From NCBI RefSeq assembly GCF_001274635.1, contig NZ_LBGV01000001.1, positions 3,286,001 to 3,350,000 on the forward strand: 64,000 nucleotides of DNA. Direction: 5' to 3'. The position numbers were made by a program, and so were the translations under genes. The notes beneath the pieces are model-generated. The model searched no databases and was not told the DNA's origin. It saw only the letters and a program-made list of their open reading frames with translations. How positions within the stretch are numbered: position 1 is the first letter of the stretch; every line of letters begins with the position of its first letter. The stretch comes from Persicobacter sp. CCB-QB2 (GTDB taxonomy: Bacteria > Bacteroidota > Bacteroidia > Cytophagales > Cyclobacteriaceae). Shown here in pieces: positions 1 to 7,862 of this stretch.

Positions 1-11
1 AAGCATTGGTT

Positions 12-485
12 ATGGCCTATCAACAAAAATTTGATAAAATTGACCGTAAGATTTTAGAAATCTTACAAAAAAGTGCCAAAATCACGAACGCTCAGCTTTC
101 CAAAGAGATTGGTCTTTCTCCTGCACCTACTCTGGAACGTGTCAAGAAATTGGAGCAATCTGGGATTATTAAGAGCTATCATGCCAAATTAGATACTGAA
201 AAAATTGGGCTTGGGGTATCCACCTTCCTTATTATTAACCTTAAAGGGCATAATAAAGAAACTTATGGAGCTTTCATGGAACACATCAATAAGATTGATG
301 AAGTAGTGGAATGTCACTTGATTACCGGTTCAGGAGAATTTCTTCTGAAGGTAATCACGCAAGATATTGCTTCTTATCAAACCCTGATGCTGGATCATAT
401 TTCCGCCATTCCTGAAGTAGATAATATGCAATCTATGGTAGTACTTTCAAGCTTGAAAGATAGTAAGGTGATGCCTATCCCTTGA
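12..485 (+). CDS. Lrp/AsnC family transcriptional regulator
   Basis: A 157-residue regulator of the Lrp/AsnC family, which in general binds DNA as an oligomer and senses amino acids or other small ligands. The N-terminal third (about residues 8-60) is the family winged helix-turn-helix, with FDKIDRKILEIL followed by LSKEIGLSPAPTLERVKKLE. The rest is the RAM ligand-binding fold (about 70-150), containing the ECHLITGSGEFLLKV strand-turn. A TTG six bases upstream is in frame, but the ATG at 12 gives the usual family N terminus. The frame is still open at the left edge of the window, so a slightly longer protein cannot be excluded. The ligand and target genes cannot be read from the sequence. A large hairpin terminator follows directly. 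Confidence 0.9.
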   Translation: MAYQQKFDKIDRKILEILQKSAKITNAQLSKEIGLSPAPTLERVKKLEQSGIIKSYHAKLDTEKIGLGVSTFLIINLKGHNKETYGAFMEHINKIDEVVECHLITGSGEFLLKVITQDIASYQTLMLDHISAIPEVDNMQSMVVLSSLKDSKVMPIP

Positions 486-509
486 TAGCGAATACATTTA
501 AACAGCTTT

Positions 510-560
510 AAAAATCAGAAATTTATACTGGATTAATCCAGTGGTAGATTTCTGATTTTT
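510..560 (+). terminator. Large intrinsic terminator-like hairpin after the Lrp gene
   Basis: Outer arms AAAAATCAGAAAT and ATTTCTGATTTTT are perfect complements. The interior holds the smaller palindrome CTGGATTAATCCAG. A T-rich tract follows, so it can terminate in either direction. Confidence 0.7.
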
Positions 561-667
561 ATTTTTATAAGCATTAGTTTGATTATATTTGAAATCCAAA
601 AACCCTTTGGGGCTAAAGTGGGTCTAACAAGATATATTGAGCTCACCAAAGGCCTCGAAGAAAAGAA

Positions 668-1186
668 ATGACAAAAGAAATGAACAGCCCAAAGAATAAA
701 ATTCTTGATCAACAACAGGTTCTGCAAAAGATCAAAAGAATGGCCTATGAAATCTATGAGCAGAACTATCAGGAGACAGATATCTATTTGGCCGGCATAC
801 CGGAAAGTGGTTATCTTTTTGCTCAGATTCTGAAGAAAGAACTAGAAAAAATAACCCCGATAAATATTCATTTATTTTCTATAATTGTTGATAAAAAAGA
901 TCCACTATCAAATGATATTCAATTGGATACGAATCCTGAACAATTAGAAAATAAAACCGTCATCATTGCTGATGATGTTATGAATACAGGAAAAACATTC
1001 TTTTATGCGCTCAAACCGCTGCTTTCCATTCCTTTGAAAAAGTTACAAACCGCTGTTCTCGTTAATAGAAGCCACACGGTTTATCCGGTCGCGGTGAACT
1101 TTTCAGGCTATGAATTAGCGACGATTCTCACCGAACACATCGAGGTAGATTTATCGGAGGGAAAAGAATGCGTTTATTTATTTTAG
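668..1186 (+). CDS. Phosphoribosyltransferase-fold protein
   Basis: A 172-residue type I phosphoribosyltransferase-fold protein. The PRPP-binding signature is VIIADDVMNTGKTF, about residue 98 onward: hydrophobic strand, two acidic residues, then the TGKT loop. An earlier strand-loop, YLAGIPESGY, fits the pyrophosphate loop. Members of this fold salvage nucleobases or, like PyrR, act as regulators; no substrate-specific hood motif is recognisable. The ATG at 668 follows a purine-rich stretch; an in-frame ATG at 680 is a possible alternative. It is monocistronic by spacing, 182 bases after the regulator and 74 before the kinase. The middle is AT-rich compared with its neighbours. Confidence 0.75.
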   Translation: MTKEMNSPKNKILDQQQVLQKIKRMAYEIYEQNYQETDIYLAGIPESGYLFAQILKKELEKITPINIHLFSIIVDKKDPLSNDIQLDTNPEQLENKTVIIADDVMNTGKTFFYALKPLLSIPLKKLQTAVLVNRSHTVYPVAVNFSGYELATILTEHIEVDLSEGKECVYLF

Positions 1187-1260
1187 ATTTTTTTTTTGTA
1201 TATTAACAGGATCAAACTCACATTTCTTAATTAATAATTATCAATCGCATCACTGTTCAC

Positions 1261-2382
1261 ATGCCTTATTCTGATGTAAATTTGTCCAAAAGTCAGTCTA
1301 TCAAAGACTTGACCTCGAATACCGAGGAATCGGTAGCGTCTAGACGAATGCACAGAGAAAGACTCCTGGAGGAGGCGGCGCTTGGACAGGTGAGTTGCGA
1401 GATTGAAAGCGGGAAAATTATTTCCCTGACCAAGGTGATTAAGAAACTGATTGGTGAAGTAGATGTCAATACCAGTCTTTATGATCTTTTCGCCAGTGCC
1501 GACGAACTCAAAGAGATTAAATTAATTCTCAGAGCCGGAGGCCCGATTACCCAAAGGGAACTACAGCTTATCCGACCGGCAGACGGCCAGTTGATCTGGA
1601 TAAATTTCACAGCACTACCTGCTGAAGACGGCAAAACCTTTGATGCCATGCTCAGGGACATCTCCCGTCAGCAGGAAAGTCTGGTAGAGCTGCAGCGTGT
1701 GAATCAGGAGTTGGATAATTTTGTTTACCACTCCTCTCATGACCTCCGTTCTCCACTACGTTCCATTTTAGGACTGGTTCAGATTCTTAAATTAGATCGG
1801 GACGAGAAGACTATCGATAAATGTCTGTTGATGATTGAGGAGTCAGTAGACCGTTTAGATGGTATCGTCACCGAAATGCTAAGCCTTTCCAGGAATCGCC
1901 ATTTACATGATTCTATTCAAAATGTAAACATGCTGGTGGAGGTGAATCAGGCTATTGAGCATTTTTACACCGTGATTGAAGATCGCGGACTATTATTCAA
2001 AACGGATATTCGTCAAAGAATACCCTTCTTTTCTGACGTTGCCCGCGTTAGAATTATCCTCAACAATCTTATCTCTAATTCCATCAAGTTCCGAGAGTCC
2101 GGGGTTAGTTCCCCTTATGTATCAGTCTCGGTACGATGTAACTCCAAAAAGTTAACCTTAACCGTACAAGACAATGGCGTAGGAATTCCTAAAGACAAGC
2201 ATGAGAAGATTTTCGAAATGTTTGTTCGCGCCAACGAAAAAAGCAGCGGGTCTGGATTAGGACTCTACATCGTGAAACATGTAGTGGAGAAATTGGAAGG
2301 CAGTATAAGTGTTCAATCCACAGAGGGCGAAGGCTCTGTTTTCACCGTAGAATTACCTAATTTAGCACCTCAAGTGAAATAG
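1261..2382 (+). CDS. Soluble sensor histidine kinase with PAS-like input domain
   Basis: A 373-residue kinase of two-component phosphorelays. No signal peptide or membrane helix is visible, so it should be cytoplasmic. Residues about 40-140 look like a degenerate PAS domain ending in MLRDISRQQES. The dimerisation/phosphoacceptor helix carries H160 in SSHDLRSPLRSILG. The GHKL ATPase domain has the N box NNLISNSIKF (about 268-277), the G1 box DNGVGIP (304-310) and the G2 box GSGLGLYI (330-337). All catalytic boxes are intact. No response regulator lies next to it, so it is an orphan kinase. No Shine-Dalgarno is evident before the ATG, as is common in Bacteroidota. panB follows 39 bases later, and a small hairpin sits between them. 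Confidence 0.92.
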   Translation: MPYSDVNLSKSQSIKDLTSNTEESVASRRMHRERLLEEAALGQVSCEIESGKIISLTKVIKKLIGEVDVNTSLYDLFASADELKEIKLILRAGGPITQRELQLIRPADGQLIWINFTALPAEDGKTFDAMLRDISRQQESLVELQRVNQELDNFVYHSSHDLRSPLRSILGLVQILKLDRDEKTIDKCLLMIEESVDRLDGIVTEMLSLSRNRHLHDSIQNVNMLVEVNQAIEHFYTVIEDRGLLFKTDIRQRIPFFSDVARVRIILNNLISNSIKFRESGVSSPYVSVSVRCNSKKLTLTVQDNGVGIPKDKHEKIFEMFVRANEKSSGSGLGLYIVKHVVEKLEGSISVQSTEGEGSVFTVELPNLAPQVK

Positions 2383-2386
2383 TGCA

Positions 2387-2407
2387 CACCCATCCGCCTG
2401 GCGGGTG
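2387..2407 (+). other. Small GC-rich inverted repeat between the kinase gene and panB
   Basis: CACCC and GGGTG arms enclose CCGCC/GGCGG in a 21-base imperfect palindrome. It lies between the kinase stop codon and the panB ribosome-binding region. There is no T tract, so it is not a typical terminator. It could affect panB translation or be a short dispersed palindrome. Confidence 0.4.
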
Positions 2408-2421
2408 AAAAATTAAAGGTA

Positions 2422-3243
2422 ATGTCTGTTCATAAAAAAGAAATCAAGAAAAAGGTTACTACCCACCGCCTGATGAAAATGAAACAGGAGGGGGAAAAAA
2501 TCTCTATGCTTACGGCTTATGATTATTCCATGGCCAAGCTTATCGACGGTGCCGGTATCGACATCATCCTTGTTGGAGATTCAGCATCTAATGTAATGGC
2601 GGGTAATGAAACGACCCTTCCAATCACATTGGATCAAATGATATACCATGCTACTTCAGTAGTAAAAGCCGTTGACACAGCATTGGTAGTGGTTGACATT
2701 CCCTTCGGCTCCTATCAGGGAGACTCTCACAAAGCTTTGGACTCTGCCATCCGAATTATGAAAGAAACGGGTGGACATGCCGTAAAAGTAGAAGGTGGAG
2801 CGGAGATCAGGTCTTCCATTGAGCGTATCTTAAGTGCAGGTGTACCTGTAATGGGGCATTTAGGCCTTATGCCTCAAAGTATTTATAAATACGGAACCTA
2901 TACCGTACGTGCAAAGCAGGAAGAAGAAGCGGAGAAATTGATAGCTGATGCCTTGTTGCTGGAAGAATTAGGCGCTTTTGCATTGGTATTGGAAAAAATC
3001 CCTGCAGAATTAGCGAAAAAAGTGGCGGAGAAGTTAACCATTCCGGTGATTGGAATTGGTGCCGGATCCGGTGTTGACGGTCAGGTATTGGTGATGCACG
3101 ATATGCTGGGCATCAACAATGAATTCAGCCCTCGCTTCCTTAGAAAATATGCGAATCTTCATGAGGAGATCACCCGTGCGGTAGGTCGTTATATTGAAGA
3201 TGTAAAAGCAGTAGACTTCCCGAACGAAAATGAGTGCTATTAA
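2422..3243 (+). CDS. panB: 3-methyl-2-oxobutanoate hydroxymethyltransferase
   Basis: PanB transfers a hydroxymethyl group from methylene-tetrahydrofolate to 2-oxoisovalerate, giving ketopantoate, the first committed step of pantothenate and CoA synthesis. The 273 residues match the family length. Visible signatures are [14 protein letters not shown], the metal-binding [41 protein letters not shown] and [18 protein letters not shown], covering the known Mg and substrate residues. The start is supported by AAAGGTA just before the ATG. The protein has a short basic N-terminal extension ([12 protein letters not shown]). A strong terminator follows. coaBC, a later step of the same pathway, lies far away at 56.6-57.9 kb. 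Confidence 0.97.
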   Translation: MSVHKKEIKKKVTTHRLMKMKQEGEKISMLTAYDYSMAKLIDGAGIDIILVGDSASNVMAGNETTLPITLDQMIYHATSVVKAVDTALVVVDIPFGSYQGDSHKALDSAIRIMKETGGHAVKVEGGAEIRSSIERILSAGVPVMGHLGLMPQSIYKYGTYTVRAKQEEEAEKLIADALLLEELGAFALVLEKIPAELAKKVAEKLTIPVIGIGAGSGVDGQVLVMHDMLGINNEFSPRFLRKYANLHEEITRAVGRYIEDVKAVDFPNENECY

Positions 3244-3263
3244 TTAGCCATCTATGATAAATG

Positions 3264-3301
3264 AAAAAATCCCCGGCTTTAATAGAGGCCGGGGATTTTT
3301 T
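3264..3301 (+). terminator. Intrinsic terminator of panB
   Basis: A perfect 14-bp stem (AAAAAATCCCCGGC with GCCGGGGATTTTTT) and a 10-base loop, followed by the T run. Confidence 0.92.
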
Positions 3302-3361
3302 ATGCGTAAGCCGATAGATCATCGGCTATTACGGTAAGGATGATAAGGGACGAATTTTTCT

Positions 3362-3583
3362 TTAAGCCAAATTATTCACGGCTAGATTTAGTAGTTCGTC
3401 TCCAGATGTATGCTTTCAACCCAACAGGCTTATGTCTACTGATTTATTAATAGCCCAAATTGGGGCAGGCTTGCTTGCTACTCATTCCTCTGCTTCATTG
3501 GAAAAAACTTGAAATAGGAAAATTCCCCCATTTTTACCGTCTTGCAGCTATGCGAGGATTTTAGCAGGAATAATCCAGCTGAA
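3362..3583 (-). mobile_element. MITE-like element, copy A
   Basis: One of five related non-coding elements of 211-223 bp. The left end TTAAGCCAAATTATTCAC corresponds to the terminal inverted repeat TTAACCCGAATTATTCA. The right end (AGGAATAATCCAGCTGAA) is the degraded partner. Shared interior blocks are TAGCCCAAATT, CTTCATTGGAAAAAA, GAAATAGGAAAATT and the GCAGCTATGCGAGGATTT segment. It holds no open reading frame of note. It lies between panB and the helicase gene, in the orientation opposite to the copy at 43606. Confidence 0.72.
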
Positions 3584-3661
3584 ATAGCCCAAAGGCGGGA
3601 AGCCAGCTGCTCACAAGACCAATATCCATTGAACAGGTTCAATTGCTTTGAAGAAATCGGC

Positions 3662-6553
3662 TTAACTCAATAAAGATTCAATATCATGTTGAGAAAGTTC
3701 CTTGACAAAACTCTCCTCCGTAGTGATTAAAGCATCTGCCAGCTGTTGTTTATTCTGCTGCAAAGCCAATATCTTTTCCTCCACAGTGCCCTTACCAATA
3801 AACTTATAGGTGAATACCTTTTTCTTCTGACCAATCCGGTGAGCTCTGTCCACGGCCTGCAATTCCACTGCTGGGTTCCACCAGGGATCAAGAATGAATA
3901 CATAATCCGCCTTAGTCAGGTTTAAACCAACCCCTCCGGCTTTTAATGAGATCAGGAATACTTGCACCTCATCATTATTCTGGAAGTTGTCCACGGCCTG
4001 TTTACGGTCCTTGGTAGTACCATCCAAATAGGAATATACAATATTACGCTCTTCTAACTGCTGACGCACCAGGCTTAGGTGCTTAACATACTGGCTAAAG
4101 ATCAAAATTTTATGCCCCTCAGAAATACCACTTTCCAGGGTGGTCATCATATCATTCATCTTTCCGGATTCGCCCTTGTACGCCGTCTCCACTAAAGCGG
4201 GATGGTTAGCAATCTGGCGTAGCTTAGACAAACCTTGCAATAAGGTGAAATGTGATTTCTTCAGGCCTTCCTCTTCAATCTGCCCCAAAATCAAATCGCG
4301 ATAATAACTCTTCACCTGATCATAGCGCTTCTGCTGCTCGGGTGCCATGCTGGAATATTTGACATTGACCACCTTCTCCGGCAATTCCTTGGCCACCTGC
4401 GACTTATGACGACGCAAAATAAAGGGCTTTATCAGACTATAAAGTTTCTGCGTTTTCTCTTCATCCTTTTTCTTTTCAATCGGGTTCAAATACTCATTTC
4501 TGAAAAAAGATTGCCCGCCCAAAAGCCCGGGGTTAATAAAGGTAATCTGTGACCATAAATCCATAGTACTATTTTCCAAAGGCGTACCTGTAAGAATCAG
4601 CCTGTTTTTGGAATTCAGCTTCTGAACGGCCTGGGTAATATTGGAAGCCGGATTTTTGATCGCCTGAGACTCATCCAAAATCACATAATTGAAATAGAAC
4701 TGGCTCAAAATGTCTACATCCAGGCGAATAATACCATAGGAAGTCAGCACCAAATCATAATTGGAAAACTTACTGACATCCTTATCCCGATTTGTCCCGG
4801 TATAAATCAACACTTTCAGCTCCGGGGTAAATTTCTTCGCTTCAATTTCCCAATTGTAAATCAGGGAGGTTGGCATCACCAACAAGGAAGTTCCCTGACT
4901 GCTTTCCTCTTTAGAGGCCTGCAATAAGGCCAAAGTCTGGACTGTTTTTCCCAGTCCCATATCATCCGCCAAACAACCACCAAATTTATACTGCGCCAAA
5001 AAACGCATCCAATTATAACCGGCCTTTTGGTAGGGACGAAGCTCCCCGGAGAAGCCCTCCGGAATCGCATAATCTTCTATCTGCTCAAAGTCTCGTAACT
5101 GTTCCAGCTTGCGGTCTATGGTCACTTTGGCCAGGGTATCCTGCTGTAGTTCCTCCACCAACATCAAATGATGCTTTTTCAGAATCACCTCCGAATCATC
5201 CTCAGGATGATCTTCCAGAAAGCCGACCAAATCCGCATATTTGGAATACCATTCGGCCGGTACTAAAGCCAGCTCACCATTAGGTAGCGTCAGCATGCCA
5301 TCCTTACGCATGGCATTTTTCAATGACTTGATGGAAATACGATATTCCCCAAATTGAATGGTAGCATGAACATCAAACCAGTCGATATTCTCCCGAATCT
5401 CCAAAATGAATTTCGCCTCTCCCACAAAGAACTTACGCCCCACTTCTGCATCTCTCTGCTGGAAATTAAAGCCCTCTTTTTGCAGGTCTTCATAATGCTC
5501 ATTGAGCCAATTCATTCCTTCTTTTAAGGGTAATACCCATTCTTCAGACTGACTGTCTCCCTGAAATCTGGCAAGTCTTTCTTTAAATGCTTTTTCTGCT
5601 TTAAAATTTCTTTTGGTTCTATGAAAAGCAAAGCCCATCGCGTTTTCTTCTAAACGCACCCCATAAGGTTGAAAATTCCTGGCCGGATAGGCCGAATCCC
5701 CATACTGAAAGTTCAAAGACAAGGCCAGCATGGCCTCCTGATTGGTATCTGTTTCGGGCAATATTTCGTGGTAACTCAAAACAGGAATTACTGGCTTCTC
5801 CTCCGTGAAAACTTCGAAAGAATCACTTTTCACATCAAAGGAAGCCACTAAAGGAGTCACGAACTTTTGGAAATAATTCGCCCGAATTTTGTCCGGAATC
5901 ATGATGAAGAATTTCCTCAAAAAAGGAATCAGCTTCTTTCCATCTACCGGAATTTTAAAATGGTAAACTTTTCCATTCGCCACTAACCAGGCAGGTTCTT
6001 TACAAAGCAAATAAGACCCATTCTGCTTGAATTGTATATTTTCCCCTTCACAGTACACTGTCGGGAAATAACGCGTGTGATCTTCCCTTTTCTTGAAATG
6101 GAACCATAGAGAAGCTTTTTCCCCTGCCCATTGCAATTCACTTTCCGCCGGATAACCATCCTTTCCCATTTCAAAGATTGGTTTACCTACCAAAAGCGGA
6201 AGGAGCTTGGCGCGTTGCATTTCCAGATAGGCATCTACCTCATCCTTAATACCTGCTTTATTTACTTTATAGTATTTCTCGAAAAAATCAGACAGCGAAA
6301 TATGCTTTCGCGAAAATTTACGCATAATAGCGTCCTGCTGCATGGCATCGATGATTTCCAGCAACTCATAATCTCGCTCATCCAGCCCTTGTTGAAACTC
6401 CGGCGCATTCTGAGCAGAAATATTTTGATAGGACAAAGTCAGCTTTCCTTTAGCATCTTCCTGAATGACAAAGGACTCAAATAGGTAGCCCAGGCACTCA
6501 TGTTCAAAAAGAGAATAGATTAATCGGAAAGGCTGATCAGTAGCTACTTTCAT
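3662..6553 (-). CDS. SNF2-family DEAD/DEAH-box ATPase (HepA/RapA-like)
   Basis: A 963-residue SNF2-family ATP-dependent translocase. The N-terminal half is a long poorly conserved region, as in bacterial SNF2 proteins with an accessory N-terminal domain. The two RecA-like lobes follow: Walker A DDMGLGKTVQTLALL near residue 529, the DEAH-type box as LDESQAIKN near 627, LTGTPLENS, and helicase-C motifs LISLKAGGVGLNLTKAD and DRAHRIGQ. All ATPase motifs are intact. I start at the ATG whose product begins MKVATDQPFRLIYSLFEHE; an in-frame ATG 12 codons upstream adds an unlikely leader. Such proteins remodel protein-DNA or RNA polymerase complexes. It stands alone, without restriction or other defence genes, so a housekeeping role is more likely than a defence role. 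Confidence 0.9.
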   Translation of the reverse strand: MKVATDQPFRLIYSLFEHECLGYLFESFVIQEDAKGKLTLSYQNISAQNAPEFQQGLDERDYELLEIIDAMQQDAIMRKFSRKHISLSDFFEKYYKVNKAGIKDEVDAYLEMQRAKLLPLLVGKPIFEMGKDGYPAESELQWAGEKASLWFHFKKREDHTRYFPTVYCEGENIQFKQNGSYLLCKEPAWLVANGKVYHFKIPVDGKKLIPFLRKFFIMIPDKIRANYFQKFVTPLVASFDVKSDSFEVFTEEKPVIPVLSYHEILPETDTNQEAMLALSLNFQYGDSAYPARNFQPYGVRLEENAMGFAFHRTKRNFKAEKAFKERLARFQGDSQSEEWVLPLKEGMNWLNEHYEDLQKEGFNFQQRDAEVGRKFFVGEAKFILEIRENIDWFDVHATIQFGEYRISIKSLKNAMRKDGMLTLPNGELALVPAEWYSKYADLVGFLEDHPEDDSEVILKKHHLMLVEELQQDTLAKVTIDRKLEQLRDFEQIEDYAIPEGFSGELRPYQKAGYNWMRFLAQYKFGGCLADDMGLGKTVQTLALLQASKEESSQGTSLLVMPTSLIYNWEIEAKKFTPELKVLIYTGTNRDKDVSKFSNYDLVLTSYGIIRLDVDILSQFYFNYVILDESQAIKNPASNITQAVQKLNSKNRLILTGTPLENSTMDLWSQITFINPGLLGGQSFFRNEYLNPIEKKKDEEKTQKLYSLIKPFILRRHKSQVAKELPEKVVNVKYSSMAPEQQKRYDQVKSYYRDLILGQIEEEGLKKSHFTLLQGLSKLRQIANHPALVETAYKGESGKMNDMMTTLESGISEGHKILIFSQYVKHLSLVRQQLEERNIVYSYLDGTTKDRKQAVDNFQNNDEVQVFLISLKAGGVGLNLTKADYVFILDPWWNPAVELQAVDRAHRIGQKKKVFTYKFIGKGTVEEKILALQQNKQQLADALITTEESFVKELSQHDIESLLS

Positions 6554-6691
6554 TAAAAATAAAATTCGTGAACATGCAAAATACGGCAAAATCTCTTTTA
6601 AAAAAATGAAAATCGCATTCCTGAGATGGTCGATTCATCGGTAATTCTGATATTTGCATCTTCAAATTAATTGTAAAAAGGAAGCTTCCTC

Positions 6692-6868
6692 ATGAAAAAA
6701 TGGATCAACATACTGGCCTGGATAATGGCATTCGTCGCAATCATCGTGTTTTATGCCTCAATTCGGTTTCATGAGCATGAAGTCCCCCTGACTTTTGCCG
6801 CACTGGTCTCTTTATTAGCAGCCTATGGCGTGCACCGGTGGTCGAAGAAAATTAATGAGAAGAAATAA
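6692..6868 (+). CDS. 58-residue two-helix membrane protein
   Basis: A short gene divergent from the helicase gene. The ribosome site AAAGGAAG lies about 8 bases before the ATG. The product begins MKKWINILAWIMAFVAIIVF, a basic start followed by a first membrane helix to about residue 22. A short charged loop (RFHEHEVP) comes next, then a second helix (about 30-46) and a basic tail (RWSKKINEKK). Both ends should be cytoplasmic by the positive-inside rule. The family is not recognised. A perfect 8-bp hairpin follows about 70 bases after the stop. Start, composition and downstream hairpin make it likely a real gene. Confidence 0.7.
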   Translation: MKKWINILAWIMAFVAIIVFYASIRFHEHEVPLTFAALVSLLAAYGVHRWSKKINEKK

Positions 6869-6940
6869 GCTGGGCTAAGCTAATAGGAAAGCGCCTCCAC
6901 TACTTTTTCTACATTTAGAGGCAATAGGAAGATTATAAGA

Positions 6941-6963
6941 TCGTGAAACCTTTTTTTTCACGA
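6941..6963 (+). terminator. Hairpin downstream of the 58-residue gene
   Basis: Perfect 8-bp arms TCGTGAAA/TTTCACGA with a T-rich loop, followed by CTTTTTC. Confidence 0.6.
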
Positions 6964-7070
6964 CTTTTTCAAAGGTATTCGCCGATTAATTGCTGAAAAA
7001 TTTCACTGAAATAGGCATAAAAACCGGACTTAACTCCTTGTATTTTACGTTTTCAACATTTTTAGCCTAC

Positions 7071-7102
7071 TTATCCACAATACTTATCCACAGTGTGGAT
7101 AA
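7071..7102. promoter_or_regulatory. Cluster of three consensus DnaA boxes
   Basis: TTATCCACA occurs at 7071-7079 and 7084-7092 on the plus strand, and as TGTGGATAA at 7094-7102 on the minus strand. Three perfect 9-mers within 32 bases is far above chance. The cluster lies just beyond the mgsA terminator, about 8.5 kb from the main cluster at 15.6-16.0 kb. Confidence 0.75.
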
Positions 7103-7138
7103 AAAAACAGCCCAGACAGATGCCTGGGCTGTTTTTTT
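7101..7138 (-). terminator. Bidirectional terminator downstream of mgsA
   Basis: Stem CAGCCCAG/CTGGGCTG flanked by A and T runs on both sides. It terminates mgsA transcription on the minus strand and can work in the plus direction too. Confidence 0.88.
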
Positions 7139-7155
7139 GTATATTTTAAATAAAA

Positions 7156-7602
7156 TTATTCAATGGAACGATTCAGGTACTCATCAAAGTTGACAGCTTC
7201 GGTTTGATATTCGGAATCAAAATACGGCGAACTCAACAAGAAATCCGCAGAAGCAATATTAGAGGCCACCGGAATATTATAAACCACCGCGATACGCAGC
7301 AATGCCTTAATGTCCGGATCGTGCGGTTGTTGCTCTAATGGATCCCAGAAAAAGATCAGGAAATCGATCTCTCCCTCTGCAATTTTGGCTCCAATTTGCT
7401 GATCACCACCTAAAGGACCACTGAAAAAACGATTGACTTTGATATCCAAAGCTTCTTCCAATAGCTTTCCGGTAGTTCCTGTAGCAAATATATTGTGCTT
7501 GCTCAATTTATCTTTATGCTGACGCGCCCAATCCATCATGGATGCCTTACGATTATCGTGGGCGACCAAAGCAATATTCTTGTATTTACCTAATGTGGCC
7601 AT
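7156..7602 (-). CDS. mgsA: Methylglyoxal synthase
   Basis: MgsA converts dihydroxyacetone phosphate to methylglyoxal and phosphate, a bypass of lower glycolysis under phosphate limitation. The 148-residue product, starting MATLGKYKNIALVAHDNRK, has the usual length. Conserved parts are the phosphate-binding TGTTG, the active-site segment GPLGGDQQIG with its essential Asp, and FFWDPLEQQPHDPDIKALLR. An in-frame ATG 33 codons upstream is open but adds a non-homologous leader, so I chose the internal start. A terminator lies 18 bases after the stop. The gene is monocistronic. Confidence 0.95.
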   Translation of the reverse strand: MATLGKYKNIALVAHDNRKASMMDWARQHKDKLSKHNIFATGTTGKLLEEALDIKVNRFFSGPLGGDQQIGAKIAEGEIDFLIFFWDPLEQQPHDPDIKALLRIAVVYNIPVASNIASADFLLSSPYFDSEYQTEAVNFDEYLNRSIE

Positions 7603-7715
7603 AGCTCTTATTTGTAAAAAATTCTTGCAACAAATTACCAAATTCCCCAACAAAATCCCTCGGGAATACCTGATTATTTGGAATTGAAACATCTTGTTCA
7701 AAATCTGATGAAAAA

Positions 7716-7746
7716 AAAGGCAGGAAAGAAATACTTCCCTGCCTTT
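7716..7746 (-). terminator. Terminator downstream of the 1729-residue gene
   Basis: AAAGGCAGG/CCTGCCTTT stem. On the minus strand the right arm runs into a T-rich stretch. It lies between the large gene and mgsA. Confidence 0.75.
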
Positions 7747-7768
7747 CGATAAAGCCGAATTGGGTATG

Positions 7769-7798
7769 CTCCCTCCTTATCTAGCTGCAAGGAGGGAG
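7769..7798 (-). other. GC-rich hairpin after the large gene
   Basis: Perfect 10-bp arms CTCCCTCCTT/AAGGAGGGAG with a 10-base loop. There is no T tract. It may protect the 3' end of the long transcript that ends at 7863. Confidence 0.55.
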
Positions 7799-7862
7799 AA
7801 TGAAGGAATAATGCCTTCAAGCCTCCCTGTATTGATTGATGCTATCGTGCGCATCATTCGGG

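Noticed and set aside
3662..6553. SNF2 helicase as part of a defence island
   Set aside because: Its neighbours are panB, a small membrane protein and mgsA. No nuclease, methylase or other defence gene is adjacent.
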